Assembly: GCA_027050775.1 (NCBI GenBank)
Contig: JALUBH010000027.1
Location: forward strand, 207,640 to 251,059
Direction: 5' to 3'
DNA from: Campylobacteraceae bacterium
GTDB taxonomy: Bacteria > Campylobacterota > Campylobacteria > Campylobacterales > Sulfurospirillaceae
Length of the DNA stretch: 43,420 nucleotides
Both the position numbers and the translations under genes were made by a program. Positions 1 to 8,945 of the stretch are shown here, one piece after another (positions within the stretch are counted from its first letter, which is position 1; the number at the start of each line of letters is the position of its first letter). A model generated the notes under the pieces. That model was not told the origin of the DNA and did not search any database. It was given only the letters and a program-made list of their open reading frames with translations.

Positions 1-54
1 CATGTGAGTCATAGTGGAATTATAAACAATATCATGCATAATATCATAAAAAAT

Positions 55-85
55 AATTGATAAATTATCTTATAATTTATCAATT
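55..85. terminator. Perfect 14-bp inverted repeat hairpin, probable terminator
   Basis: AATTGATAAATTAT at 55-68 is repeated as its exact reverse complement at 72-85, with a 3-base loop (CTT). The + side continues TTTAATTTTC, and the - side continues ATTTTTTATG, so it could stop transcripts in either direction. It sits just before the cyclase gene and may end an operon lying left of the window. Bases 1-54 hold nothing I can identify. The arms are AT-only except for one G/C pair, so stability is modest. Confidence 0.45.
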
Positions 86-115
86 TAATTTTCAAAACGA
101 AAAAGGTCAAAATTT

Positions 116-2260
116 GTGAAAAGAAGCATAATCCAATTTATAATGGCAATTTTTATATTCTTTTTTTCACTCTTTTTATTTTTTAGATATCCTAGTATAT
201 TTTCACAGTTTGAAAACAAAATAAACGATATGATGTTTTTAGCCAGAGGAAAAAGACCAGCCGATAAAAATATAATCATTATAGATATAGATGAAAAGAG
301 CTTAAAAGAACTAGGACAATGGCCCTGGAGCAGAAATATAATCTCTAAAATATTAAAAAATCTTACAAATGATGGCGTTGGCATGATCGGACTAGATGTG
401 GTCTTTGCCGAACCAGACAATAGCTCCCCTAAAAAAATTCTATTGAAACTTGGACTAAAAAGTAAAAGGGCCGAAGATTATGATAAAATCTTGGCTCAAA
501 CTATTAAAGAAACACCGACCATAGCCGGATATGTATTTAATCTGAAAAATGATGGCATAAAACCAACAAGATCTCCAAGAACAAATGCTATCATCATAGA
601 AAAAAACAGACCTAAAGTCTCACCAATCATAAAAGCGTACAGAGCAATTTTAAATATACCTATTATTCAAAACAGCGCATATTCAAGTGGTTATTTTAAT
701 ACAATACCTGATGATGATGGCGTCATCAGAAGCATACCAATGTTGATAAGTTATGATGGAAATTTATATCCCTCCTTGAGTTTAGAGATGATTCGCAATG
801 CTCTACACAAAAAAATCATAAGAGTAAACTACGAAAATGGAATAGTCAAAACCATATCAATAGGAAAACTCAAAATCCCCACAGATATGTATGGCAGGAT
901 GATTATCAATTATATGGGAGCCAAGAAGAGTTATAGATATATTTCGGCAATCGATATATATAACAATAGTATAAACAAATCTTTAGTTCAAAATAAATTT
1001 GCCCTTATAGGAACCTCTGCAGCTGGATTGCTGGATCTAAGGAGCACTCCTTTTGACGCGGCATATCCTGGTGTTGAAGTACATGCCAATGCGATAGACA
1101 ACATCATAAATCAAAATTTTATATCTACTCCTCAATGGACTATTGGTGCAAATATATTAAGTTTATTGCTTTTATCATCAATCATACTTATTTTGCTATT
1201 TTTGCCAAACATATTTATGTCTCTTGTTCTTTTTATACTCTTGGATTTAGCGGTTTTATATCTGCACTATTACTATATGTTTTCAAAAGGTATCATTTTA
1301 AATCTACTTTTTCCACTTATTTGTATAAATATACTCTATTTTTTAGGGACTATGATAAACTTTTTTTACGAAAAAAAGCAAAAGAATTTGATAAAAGATA
1401 AATTTTCAAAAAAAGTTTCTGCAGATGTTGTTGAAGAGTTGCTAAAAAACAGTGACAAGCTACTTGTCCAAGAAAAAGAGATTACCATCTTTTTTAGCGA
1501 TATTAGAGGCTTTACCAACATATCGGAGCAGATAGGCTCAGCAAAAAAACTCATAACTCTTTTAAATGATTACATGACACCTATGGTTGAAATCATCACA
1601 AATCATAAAGGAACAGTAGATAAATTTATCGGGGACTCCATCATGGCATACTGGAATGCACCGATAAATATAAAACTGCATGCTGACGCTGCGCTAGAAG
1701 CTTCGATTGAGCAAATCATAAAACTAGAAGAGTTAAACAAAACTCTAGCACGAGAAAAAAGACCAAATATAGATATAGGCATAGGGCTAAACAGCGGAAA
1801 ATGCATAGTTGGAGAGATGGGCTCAATCGGCAGATCTGATTACACCTGTATAGGTGACGCGGTCAATCTAGCTTCTCGCATAGAGGGATTATGCAAGATA
1901 TATGGTGCAAAGATTATAGTAAGCAAGTTTAGTAAGGAATTGTTAAGTAAAAAACACTATCTCTTTAGAGAGCTTGACATCGTAAGAGTCAAAGGCAAAG
2001 AAGAGCCTGTTGCTGTATTTGAATGTTATGGTACCCAAAAATACGCATGGGTAGATTTTGATAATAACAGCCAAGTGTTGTATAATGATGCTCTAAATTT
2101 ATATAGAAACTCAAATTTTAAAGAAGCTTTAGCAAAATATGAACTTCTAAGAGCTGTACATAGTCAATTATTGTACGAACTATACATCGATAGATGTAAA
2201 TATTATATAAAATATCCACCTAAAGATTTTGATGGTATATTTAATTTTAAAACCAAATAA
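116..2260 (+). CDS. CHASE2-domain class III adenylate cyclase
   Basis: Membrane-bound cyclase predicted to make cAMP in response to an extracytoplasmic signal. An N-terminal membrane segment (about 8-24) is followed by a CHASE2 sensor domain (about 30-330), three closely spaced membrane segments (about 340-415) and a class III cyclase domain (about 450-610). Visible catalytic residues are the metal-binding D462 (FSDIRGFT) and D507 (FIGDSIMAYW) and the transition-state pair N584/R588 (DAVNLASRIE). K503 and T577 occupy the purine-selecting positions, the K/T pairing typical of class IIIb adenylate cyclases. The C-terminal 75 residues look like the TPR-like tail usual in this family. The start is GTG, preceded by AAAAGG at 101-106. 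The next gene begins 14 bases downstream and encodes a predicted phosphodiesterase, so the two probably form a bicistron. ATP specificity is inferred from two residues only. Confidence 0.9.
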   Translation: MKRSIIQFIMAIFIFFFSLFLFFRYPSIFSQFENKINDMMFLARGKRPADKNIIIIDIDEKSLKELGQWPWSRNIISKILKNLTNDGVGMIGLDVVFAEPDNSSPKKILLKLGLKSKRAEDYDKILAQTIKETPTIAGYVFNLKNDGIKPTRSPRTNAIIIEKNRPKVSPIIKAYRAILNIPIIQNSAYSSGYFNTIPDDDGVIRSIPMLISYDGNLYPSLSLEMIRNALHKKIIRVNYENGIVKTISIGKLKIPTDMYGRMIINYMGAKKSYRYISAIDIYNNSINKSLVQNKFALIGTSAAGLLDLRSTPFDAAYPGVEVHANAIDNIINQNFISTPQWTIGANILSLLLLSSIILILLFLPNIFMSLVLFILLDLAVLYLHYYYMFSKGIILNLLFPLICINILYFLGTMINFFYEKKQKNLIKDKFSKKVSADVVEELLKNSDKLLVQEKEITIFFSDIRGFTNISEQIGSAKKLITLLNDYMTPMVEIITNHKGTVDKFIGDSIMAYWNAPINIKLHADAALEASIEQIIKLEELNKTLAREKRPNIDIGIGLNSGKCIVGEMGSIGRSDYTCIGDAVNLASRIEGLCKIYGAKIIVSKFSKELLSKKHYLFRELDIVRVKGKEEPVAVFECYGTQKYAWVDFDNNSQVLYNDALNLYRNSNFKEALAKYELLRAVHSQLLYELYIDRCKYYIKYPPKDFDGIFNFKTK

Positions 2261-2274
2261 AAAGTAGGCAGTAC

Positions 2275-4626
2275 ATGAAAGGTATTAAGATTTTAGGTGC
2301 ACTTGGAAGCAGAGCAGAAAATGCAAATACAACCTGTATTTTAGTCTCCAAGGATACAGTCATAGATGCGGGCAACATCATGCAAGGTCTTGGCGAAGAT
2401 GCAAAATACATCGACAATATATTTTTCTCGCATTCACATTTGGATCACATAGTTGATTGTGCTTTTTTGTTAGACAATTTTTTTTCAACAAGGCAAAAAC
2501 CTTTAAAAATTTATGCGCTGCCAAAAACTATAAGTGCTCTAAAAAACAATATTTTTAATTGTGAAATCTGGCCTGATTTTACTAAAATAAATCTACAAGA
2601 CACTCAAATTCCATCATTGATATATATACCTATCAAATATAATCAAGAGTATAAGATACATGAAAAATTGTCCCTTACTCCCATAAAATCAAACCATACT
2701 GTTCCAACTTGTGGGTATATCATAAAAAATAACAAAAATGCCATACTGTTTTCTGCAGATACCTTTAAAAATAGATCTTTATGGGATATCGCAAACAAAA
2801 ATCTGGATATAAAAACTATCATAGTAGATGTCTCATTTCCAAATGATCACTCTGCTATCGCAACTGAAAGCAAACACCTTACACCAAAATTTTTACAAGA
2901 GGAATTAAAATGTCTTACTAGAGATGACATAAATATATATATTAACCATATAAAACCATATCATAAAAACAAAATCGTACAGCAACTTGAGGAGATTGGT
3001 ATAGATAGAGAGAATATCTTAGTAGGCGGGGAAATCGTACTGTATTCATCTGGAAAAATCATCAAACAAGAAACATCTACAATCAAGAAAATAGATAAAC
3101 TAAACAACATAGGCAAAGCTCTATCATCGGAAAACAGCATAGACAAACTATTGGAACTAATCGTGCAGGAAGCAAAAACTTTGACAGGTGCAGATGGCGG
3201 AACTCTGTACATCATAAAAGACAAGCAACTACACTTTAGCATAATACAGACCGATTCTCTCAATATTAAGATGGATGTACTCAGCCAAAAAATGGATTGG
3301 CCTCCTATATCACTCTATCTAAAAGATGGCAGCCCAAACAAGCTGATGGTTGCATCAATGTCAGCTTTGGAAAATAAAATTATCAATATTCCAGATGTGT
3401 ATGAAGCTAAAGATTTCTCTTTTGATGGCACAAAACTCTTTGATAAAGCGAACAACTACAAATCAAAATCTATGCTAGTTATACCACTACTCAACAATGA
3501 CCGCGAGGTAATTGGTGTTCTGCAACTGATAAACAAGCAAAATTTTTTATATGACAGTATTGAACAATTTGACAAAAAAGACGAAAGCCTGGCTCTCTCA
3601 CTTGCTTCTCAAGCTGCCGTAGCTATCTCCAACATCACACTCGTAAAAGGTCTTGAGAAACTGCTTAACTCTTTCTTGGAAAGCGTAGTATATGCTATGG
3701 GCAAAAAATCGCCACATAGTGCCGGCCACATCAAAAGAATGGTCAAACTAAGCCTCATGATTGCTGAAGCGATCAACAAAGATGAAACAGTTTTTAAAGA
3801 TAAAAATTATACCAAAGACGAGATGGAACAGATCAATTTTGCTGCACTAGTTCACGATATAGGAAAACTCTCTATACCCGAATACATAATAGAGAAATCA
3901 TCAAAACTAGAAACTGTATTTGACAGACTAGAATTGGTACAAATGAGAATAGAACACATAAAAAAGGGAATCGAGGTGGAGTTCCTCAAAGGAGATATCA
4001 CCGAAACAGAATTTTTAGATGAAATTGAGAAGTTACTTGATTATGCAAAATTTATAAAAAGATACAATGCAGGAAGTGAATATTTATCAGACGAAGATGT
4101 CATAAAAATACAAAATATAAAAGATAATTTTTATATTTTTGATAGATGTAAGTATAAAATACTTACAGAAGATGAAGCAGAACATCTCAGCATCCAACAG
4201 GGAAATATAACAGCAAAAGAGAGAAAAATCATAAACAGCCATGCCAAGATAAGCCTCGAAATCTTAAACAAACTTCCTTTTCCAAAAAAATATAGAAGAA
4301 TTCCTGAGATTTCAGCCAGCCATCACGAAAAGATAAATGGCACAGGATATCCTCAGGGATTAAAAGAAAATCAAATCTCTTTTGAAGCCAGGATTTTGGC
4401 GATAGCAGATATCTTTGAAGCCCTAACTGCCGGTGACAGACCTTATAAGCAGGCTAATACTCTCTCGAAAGCCATGGATATACTCTACAAAATGGCGAAA
4501 CAAAACGAGCTTGATAAAAAACTTGTAAAATTCTTCTATAAATCAGGACTCTACTTGGAGTATGCTAAAATTTTACTCCCAAAAAGCAGTATCGACAAGA
4601 TTGATATTGACTTCGATTCTTTGTAG
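2275..4626 (+). CDS. Fusion of class II cyclic-nucleotide phosphodiesterase, GAF and HD-GYP domains
   Basis: Predicted cytoplasmic signalling enzyme with two different phosphodiesterase folds. Residues 1-255 are a metallo-beta-lactamase domain resembling class II cAMP phosphodiesterases (yeast PDE1/CpdP type): H53-x-H55-L-D57-H58, H141, D162, H201 in SKHLTP and H225 in NHIKP. Residues about 275-440 are a GAF domain. Residues about 460-770 are HD-GYP: H527-D528, H656, H683-H684 and GYP at 691-693, the signature of c-di-GMP hydrolases. The distance from HD to the next conserved His (129 residues) is about 100 longer than in compact HD-GYP domains and is filled by a helical, charged insertion. 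No membrane segment or signal peptide is seen. It lies directly behind an adenylate cyclase, so the N-terminal domain probably removes the product of that enzyme. Its 3' end is 3 bases from the convergent gene. Domain calls are firm; the actual nucleotides degraded are inferred. Confidence 0.87.
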   Translation: MKGIKILGALGSRAENANTTCILVSKDTVIDAGNIMQGLGEDAKYIDNIFFSHSHLDHIVDCAFLLDNFFSTRQKPLKIYALPKTISALKNNIFNCEIWPDFTKINLQDTQIPSLIYIPIKYNQEYKIHEKLSLTPIKSNHTVPTCGYIIKNNKNAILFSADTFKNRSLWDIANKNLDIKTIIVDVSFPNDHSAIATESKHLTPKFLQEELKCLTRDDINIYINHIKPYHKNKIVQQLEEIGIDRENILVGGEIVLYSSGKIIKQETSTIKKIDKLNNIGKALSSENSIDKLLELIVQEAKTLTGADGGTLYIIKDKQLHFSIIQTDSLNIKMDVLSQKMDWPPISLYLKDGSPNKLMVASMSALENKIINIPDVYEAKDFSFDGTKLFDKANNYKSKSMLVIPLLNNDREVIGVLQLINKQNFLYDSIEQFDKKDESLALSLASQAAVAISNITLVKGLEKLLNSFLESVVYAMGKKSPHSAGHIKRMVKLSLMIAEAINKDETVFKDKNYTKDEMEQINFAALVHDIGKLSIPEYIIEKSSKLETVFDRLELVQMRIEHIKKGIEVEFLKGDITETEFLDEIEKLLDYAKFIKRYNAGSEYLSDEDVIKIQNIKDNFYIFDRCKYKILTEDEAEHLSIQQGNITAKERKIINSHAKISLEILNKLPFPKKYRRIPEISASHHEKINGTGYPQGLKENQISFEARILAIADIFEALTAGDRPYKQANTLSKAMDILYKMAKQNELDKKLVKFFYKSGLYLEYAKILLPKSSIDKIDIDFDSL

Positions 4627-4629
4627 GAT

Positions 4630-5874
4630 TTAAACCACGAGACCTGCTATTATCGTTAAAGCGCCTAGAAACAGCAACATAATTCCACTAACAACTCCTA
4701 TCTTGTTCTTAGAAAACATATAAGAATATATCGCTTTCAATATATTGTTACTTCCAGCTGCTATCAAGATAGCTGTAGTAGCTCCATCGGCTGAGACACT
4801 AAATTTTGAAGATAGAATAGACAAAACAAAAGGGTCGATATCGGTCAAGCCCACTATAAAAGAGAGTATATTTAGACCTATGTCGCCATATCTGCTTAAA
4901 ACGATGTGTGTAAGTGAAGCTAAAAAGATAAACATAAATGCAAACAAAAATGCAGTACCAAGCTCAAGTGGATTTTGGTCCTCTTCTTCATTTAGATTTG
5001 ACTGAAAATCTCTTCGCGCTTTATAGTAAAAATACATAGAAATTAGCGAAGAGATAAGAGCTAAAATTATAAATGGTATTGCCAACTTATCTGCGATTTT
5101 AATATTGAAAGCAAAAGCGATTCCAAGTAATCTTAGATACATAATAGCTGTTGCTATGATGATAGACGATACAAAAAGATTGACCGACTTGCTTGTTCTT
5201 GCCTTTTTGGCCAAAACTATGGTGGTAGCCGTACTCGAATAGATACCACCCAAAATACCAGTCAGCCAATAGCCTTTCTCTTTAAATACATACTTTTTGA
5301 GGATATAACCAGTATAAGAAAACATAGAGACTACAACAACTGCCAACCATACTTTAAAAAACGATACAGGTATATATTCGTGTATATTAACTCTTGGCAA
5401 AAGAGGCAAAATAACACCGCTTAAGAGCACAACTTTTGCTAAAGTCTCCACCTCTTTTTCATCGAATATATTATAAAATTTCTTCAAGCGTTTATTTAGA
5501 TTTGATATAAATATTATGGCGATAAATACAACAACCAAGAACCAAGCACCAAATTTAAGTATGATGATACCAAAAGTATAGACAAGCGAAGTTAATAAAA
5601 ACAGTAAAATTCCACTCTTTTTATTTTTTAATTTATATACATAAAAAAGTAAAAAGTGAGCCACGATAGCTGTATAACCCAGCATATAAAGATATATATT
5701 TATCTTGGCAAAGACATAACTGACTAAAGCTATAAAAGCATAAGTTCTAACACTTCCTATCTCACTAACCGAATCTTTTTTTAGTCTATGGGTTTTTATA
5801 TCCAAACCTATCAAAAAACCAGCAAGCGTAACTATAATCAACTTCACCCACTCTTGATTCAACAATAATTCCAA
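4630..5874 (-). CDS. MgtC/SapB-DUF4010 family membrane protein
   Basis: Integral membrane protein of the MgtC N-terminal plus DUF4010 C-terminal type, of unknown transport role. The N-terminal stretch GFLIGLDIKTHR near residue 20 matches the MgtC-like signature. GGIYSSTATTIVLAKKAR near residue 215 and the Asp-containing FIVGLTDIDPFVLS and AAGSNNILKAIYSY stretches near the C-terminus are DUF4010 hallmarks. About ten to twelve hydrophobic segments are visible. The start is TTG, chosen because AGGAG lies 6 bases before it and no ATG is available upstream of the first membrane segment. A sigma70-like promoter precedes it (5902-5929). It converges with the phosphodiesterase fusion, with only 3 bases between stops and no room for a separate terminator. 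Confidence 0.8.
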   Translation of the reverse strand: MELLLNQEWVKLIIVTLAGFLIGLDIKTHRLKKDSVSEIGSVRTYAFIALVSYVFAKINIYLYMLGYTAIVAHFLLFYVYKLKNKKSGILLFLLTSLVYTFGIIILKFGAWFLVVVFIAIIFISNLNKRLKKFYNIFDEKEVETLAKVVLLSGVILPLLPRVNIHEYIPVSFFKVWLAVVVVSMFSYTGYILKKYVFKEKGYWLTGILGGIYSSTATTIVLAKKARTSKSVNLFVSSIIIATAIMYLRLLGIAFAFNIKIADKLAIPFIILALISSLISMYFYYKARRDFQSNLNEEEDQNPLELGTAFLFAFMFIFLASLTHIVLSRYGDIGLNILSFIVGLTDIDPFVLSILSSKFSVSADGATTAILIAAGSNNILKAIYSYMFSKNKIGVVSGIMLLFLGALTIIAGLVV

Positions 5875-5901
5875 CCCGTGCTCCTAAGGTGTTTAGGATA
5901 T

Positions 5902-5929
5902 ATTATACAGTTTTTATATATAAAGTCAA
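5902..5929 (-). promoter_or_regulatory. Sigma70-like promoter of the DUF4010 gene
   Basis: On the minus strand TTGACT (5924-5929) and TATAAT (5902-5907) are separated by 16 bases. The predicted start site would leave a leader of about 20-25 bases before the TTG start at 5874. Confidence 0.6.
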
Positions 5930-5959
5930 TAATTTATAGTCTTTACGAAAAAACTTTAA

Positions 5960-7657
5960 CTATTTTATAAGTTTAACAGTAAAGAGTGCACCACTTTTTG
6001 TATTTTTCACATCTAAATATCCATGCATATTGTCTTCTATGATGATTTTGCTCATATACAATCCTATGCCTGTTCCCTTTGTAGCATGTTTAGTTGTAAA
6101 ATATGGCTCAAAAATCCTATCGATATACTTTTCTCTAACTCCTCCTGCATTGTCTTCTATCTTTACGACAGCATATTTTCTACCTTTTTTTAAGGTTAGC
6201 TTAATATATGGATTTTTTACTCTTCTCTTCACCAAAACATCTTTTGCGTTTGAAAGTATGTTTAGAATTGCTTGAGAAAACTCTCTTGGGTAACCAAAAA
6301 TTTCACAATCTTCTTTTATATCAACCATAAAATCAATATTGTTATATTTTAGAGATGACTCTATGATAAAACTAGCATTTTTGCACTCTTTTTGTAAAGA
6401 AAATCTCGCTTTCTCTTTTGACGGTTTGAAAAAGTTTTGAAAGTCACTGATCGTATTTGACATATGTGATAGTATCACATCACACTCTTGTATGCTTTCT
6501 TCAAAGTCGTCATCACTCAAATCATCATGCTCTTTTTTTACCTGCATATTCATCAAGACTGCATTGATTTCACTAAGTGGCTGTCTCCATTGATGGGCGA
6601 TATTACCTATCATATTTCCCATGGATGCCAATTTGCTCTGCTGGATAAGTAGCTGTTCTTGTTTTGTCTTTTCCTTTATCTCCAAAACAATTCTGTCTTC
6701 AAGATCGTCAAGCATTTCATTCATTACCTCTTTTAGTCTGTTTAGTTCACTTGAACTTGCTTTTTTCACCAATCTTCTATCTAAATCTCCTTTTTTAAGG
6801 TCACTTACCACACTTGTCGCATCTTCTATGAGCCCTATGTCTTTTTTTAGTTTTTGTCTTAGAACTTTTATATTTGTATTTATCATCTTTGCCATTTCAC
6901 CAAATTCGTCTGTACTTTTCAACTCTATCTTTATTATTTCATCTTTATCTATCTTGCGACCCAAGAGATCAAAAAATTTACCCAAGCCCTGCTGCACACT
7001 CTCCATAGAAAAAACTATACTTCTTGCTATCAAAAATCCAAAAAGCAGAGTCAAAATTATAACAATAATAACGCCTGTTATTATAATTTCTTGCTTTTTA
7101 GAAAAGCTGACTTTTGCCTTTTGAAATGTCTTATATGAATTTTCAAGTTGAGTAGTTTGAATCTCTTTTAATTTTGAAATTAAGATATAAAACTGTCTTC
7201 TCTCAACACTTTTTGTATGTAAAAAAGCACCTGTTTTATACCCTCTTTTCATATATCCATCAGATGAATAAACAAATCTTCTATAATTTTTATAGCCATT
7301 TCTGACAAATATTAGCTCTTTATAGCTTTCCCAAATATTTCTGAGTTTATCATCAAGTGAACCAAAAGAGTAATCCAACTCTTCAACCATAGGAGTTAAA
7401 CTTGCAGCGATATTTCTCTTGTATTCTCCGTTAGGGGCAACAACCAATGAGAGTGTTGCTTCTCTGAGCTTAAAGAGTGGGATTATATATTTATGTTGTA
7501 TATTTTCTACTTTTTTAGAGTCTTTAAAAACATCTTTGACCCTTTCGAGCCCATCTTCTAAAATATTTTGTGCGAGCAAAGACATAAGCACGATAGCTGT
7601 GACCCCAAGAAGAGCCATGAGCAAAAACTTATATCTAATCTTAAGATATTTGATCAT
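5960..7657 (-). CDS. Membrane sensor histidine kinase (partner of the OmpR-type regulator)
   Basis: Inner-membrane histidine kinase. Membrane segment 1 at about 11-30, a mostly helical periplasmic domain (about 31-188, four-helix-bundle-like), membrane segment 2 at about 190-212, a HAMP-like and coiled-coil linker (about 213-345), then the dimerisation/phosphoacceptor region with H355 in GNIAHQWRQPL and a C-terminal ATPase domain (N box NILSNAKDVL, EDNAGGV, GTGIGLYMSK). The gene overlaps the end of the response regulator by 17 bases, so translation is probably coupled; no strong SD is seen. The pair lies immediately behind the TorA-like reductase genes, suggesting it senses an S- or N-oxide or a related respiratory signal. 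The ligand cannot be read from sequence. Confidence 0.87.
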   Translation of the reverse strand: MIKYLKIRYKFLLMALLGVTAIVLMSLLAQNILEDGLERVKDVFKDSKKVENIQHKYIIPLFKLREATLSLVVAPNGEYKRNIAASLTPMVEELDYSFGSLDDKLRNIWESYKELIFVRNGYKNYRRFVYSSDGYMKRGYKTGAFLHTKSVERRQFYILISKLKEIQTTQLENSYKTFQKAKVSFSKKQEIIITGVIIVIILTLLFGFLIARSIVFSMESVQQGLGKFFDLLGRKIDKDEIIKIELKSTDEFGEMAKMINTNIKVLRQKLKKDIGLIEDATSVVSDLKKGDLDRRLVKKASSSELNRLKEVMNEMLDDLEDRIVLEIKEKTKQEQLLIQQSKLASMGNMIGNIAHQWRQPLSEINAVLMNMQVKKEHDDLSDDDFEESIQECDVILSHMSNTISDFQNFFKPSKEKARFSLQKECKNASFIIESSLKYNNIDFMVDIKEDCEIFGYPREFSQAILNILSNAKDVLVKRRVKNPYIKLTLKKGRKYAVVKIEDNAGGVREKYIDRIFEPYFTTKHATKGTGIGLYMSKIIIEDNMHGYLDVKNTKSGALFTVKLIK

Positions 7658-8342
7658 TTAGTTTATAACCGATACCCGAGAGATTTTTAATATATCCTTT
7701 TGGAAATTTATGTCGTATATTTCTTACCAAAGATTTAAGCGCATCATCGCTCATAATCTCATCTTGCCAGATATAATTTTGTAGTTCACTATATGTTACC
7801 ACTCTGTGTCTGTTTTGAATCAAAAGTTCGAAAAATGCTATCTCTTTTTTGCTCAATTTTATGACTTTATCTCTACATGTAAGCACTTTAGAGCTAAAAT
7901 CATAACTATAATCTTCAGGTAAATCTCTTGTGAGAGCATGATTTTTAGATATGACATCCAGACATTTTTGAAGTGCATTTTTTAAATCAGCCAGATTGAT
8001 AGGTTTTATAATGTACTGCTCAAGATGCAAATCAACCGCTCGAAGCAAATACTCCTTGTCGGTGTGAGCGGTAATTATCACGATAGGAGTTTTGGTATCA
8101 TCTTTTCTGATAGCTCTCACCAACTCTATACCATCAAGTTTTGGCATTAAGATATCCGTAAAAAGCATATCCGGCTTATACTCTTTGTAAAGTTTCAAGG
8201 CTATGTCGCCGTTTTGAGCTTCTATAACTTCTTTTACATAATACCTGAGGGAATCGGATATCTTTTTTCTGATTCCCTCTTCATCTTCTGCATAAAGAAT
8301 AGTCAGTGTCTTTAACTTCTCTAAAAATATTTTATCCATCAT
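7641..8342 (-). CDS. OmpR/PhoB-family response regulator
   Basis: Two-domain DNA-binding regulator. The receiver (about 12-130) carries acidic residues E19/D20/E21, phosphoacceptor D63 in LFTDILMPKLDG, and a Thr/Lys switch region (ITAHT, YIIKPIN). Residues about 145-230 form the OmpR-type winged helix, ending in LSGIGYKLN. The start is one of two adjacent ATG codons behind AGGAATTT. It lies 33 bases downstream of the cytochrome gene and overlaps its kinase. OmpR-family regulators bind tandem direct repeats with about one helical turn per repeat. Such a repeat is found before the TorA-like gene (11441-11462), so a TorR-like role is likely but inferred. Confidence 0.88.
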   Translation of the reverse strand: MMDKIFLEKLKTLTILYAEDEEGIRKKISDSLRYYVKEVIEAQNGDIALKLYKEYKPDMLFTDILMPKLDGIELVRAIRKDDTKTPIVIITAHTDKEYLLRAVDLHLEQYIIKPINLADLKNALQKCLDVISKNHALTRDLPEDYSYDFSSKVLTCRDKVIKLSKKEIAFFELLIQNRHRVVTYSELQNYIWQDEIMSDDALKSLVRNIRHKFPKGYIKNLSGIGYKLNDQIS

Positions 8343-8375
8343 AAATTCCTAATAGAGAATTTTACTATCTTTAGC

Positions 8376-8927
8376 CTAATCACTCTCTTTAAGTATGCCG
8401 TCTTTTGCAAAAGCCCTCAAAAATCTCAAAATCTCAACATTTTGTTCTTTCGTAGTTTTTGCCTTATACTTCATACTTCCAAAAAGAGCATTCCAGTCTT
8501 GCATACTATGATGTTCCACTATTTTAGCATGGTGGCATTTTGTACATTTATCATAAAAGAGATCTGAACCATTTGCCCAAGCTTCTTCCATGTCACTTGT
8601 TAAGGACTTCTTTGGAACATTGACTACTAATTGTCCCTTTTCACCTTTTATTTTTATTAGACCTGGTTTTTCAGCACTCGCAAGCAGTAATTTTAAGTTT
8701 TTAGTAGCAAATAGTTTGGTTTTATCTTTTTTTCCGACAAATCCACTCAATTTGACCTTTACCATATCACCACTAGCAGATATCTTATCAATAGGTGTAC
8801 CGCTATAGAGTGTCACCTGTTGATTTTTAAGAGGGAGCTCTACCCCTTTTTCGATATAAATATATAATTTAGCCTGAAGACCTATACTAAAGATACAAAC
8901 TATCAAGATACTTATGAAAAATCTCAT
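8376..8927 (-). CDS. Periplasmic monoheme c-type cytochrome, electron donor to TorA-like reductase
   Basis: Secreted protein of 183 residues with a signal peptide (cleavage near residue 19, LQAK). The N-terminal part (about 20-115) is a beta-rich region without heme motif; the C-terminal part has a single CTKCH heme-binding site near residue 128, with candidate axial ligands in the following His-rich stretch HHAKIVEHHSM. Size, layout and the neighbouring reductase match the Campylobacter jejuni Cj0265c/Cj0264c pair, where the cytochrome feeds a TMAO/DMSO reductase (from memory of that family). SD GGGAG precedes the ATG. The gene begins 18 bases after the reductase stop, in the same direction. 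Confidence 0.82.
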   Translation of the reverse strand: MRFFISILIVCIFSIGLQAKLYIYIEKGVELPLKNQQVTLYSGTPIDKISASGDMVKVKLSGFVGKKDKTKLFATKNLKLLLASAEKPGLIKIKGEKGQLVVNVPKKSLTSDMEEAWANGSDLFYDKCTKCHHAKIVEHHSMQDWNALFGSMKYKAKTTKEQNVEILRFLRAFAKDGILKESD

Positions 8928-8945
8928 ATTTGCTCCCTTTGCACT

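Noticed and set aside
85-420. 111-codon minus-strand open frame over the start of the cyclase gene
   Set aside because: It is antisense to a well-supported cyclase, has no SD and no recognisable domain.
4745-5005. Plus-strand open frame inside the DUF4010 gene
   Set aside because: It is the complement of membrane-segment codons of a convincing gene; no SD and low-complexity composition.
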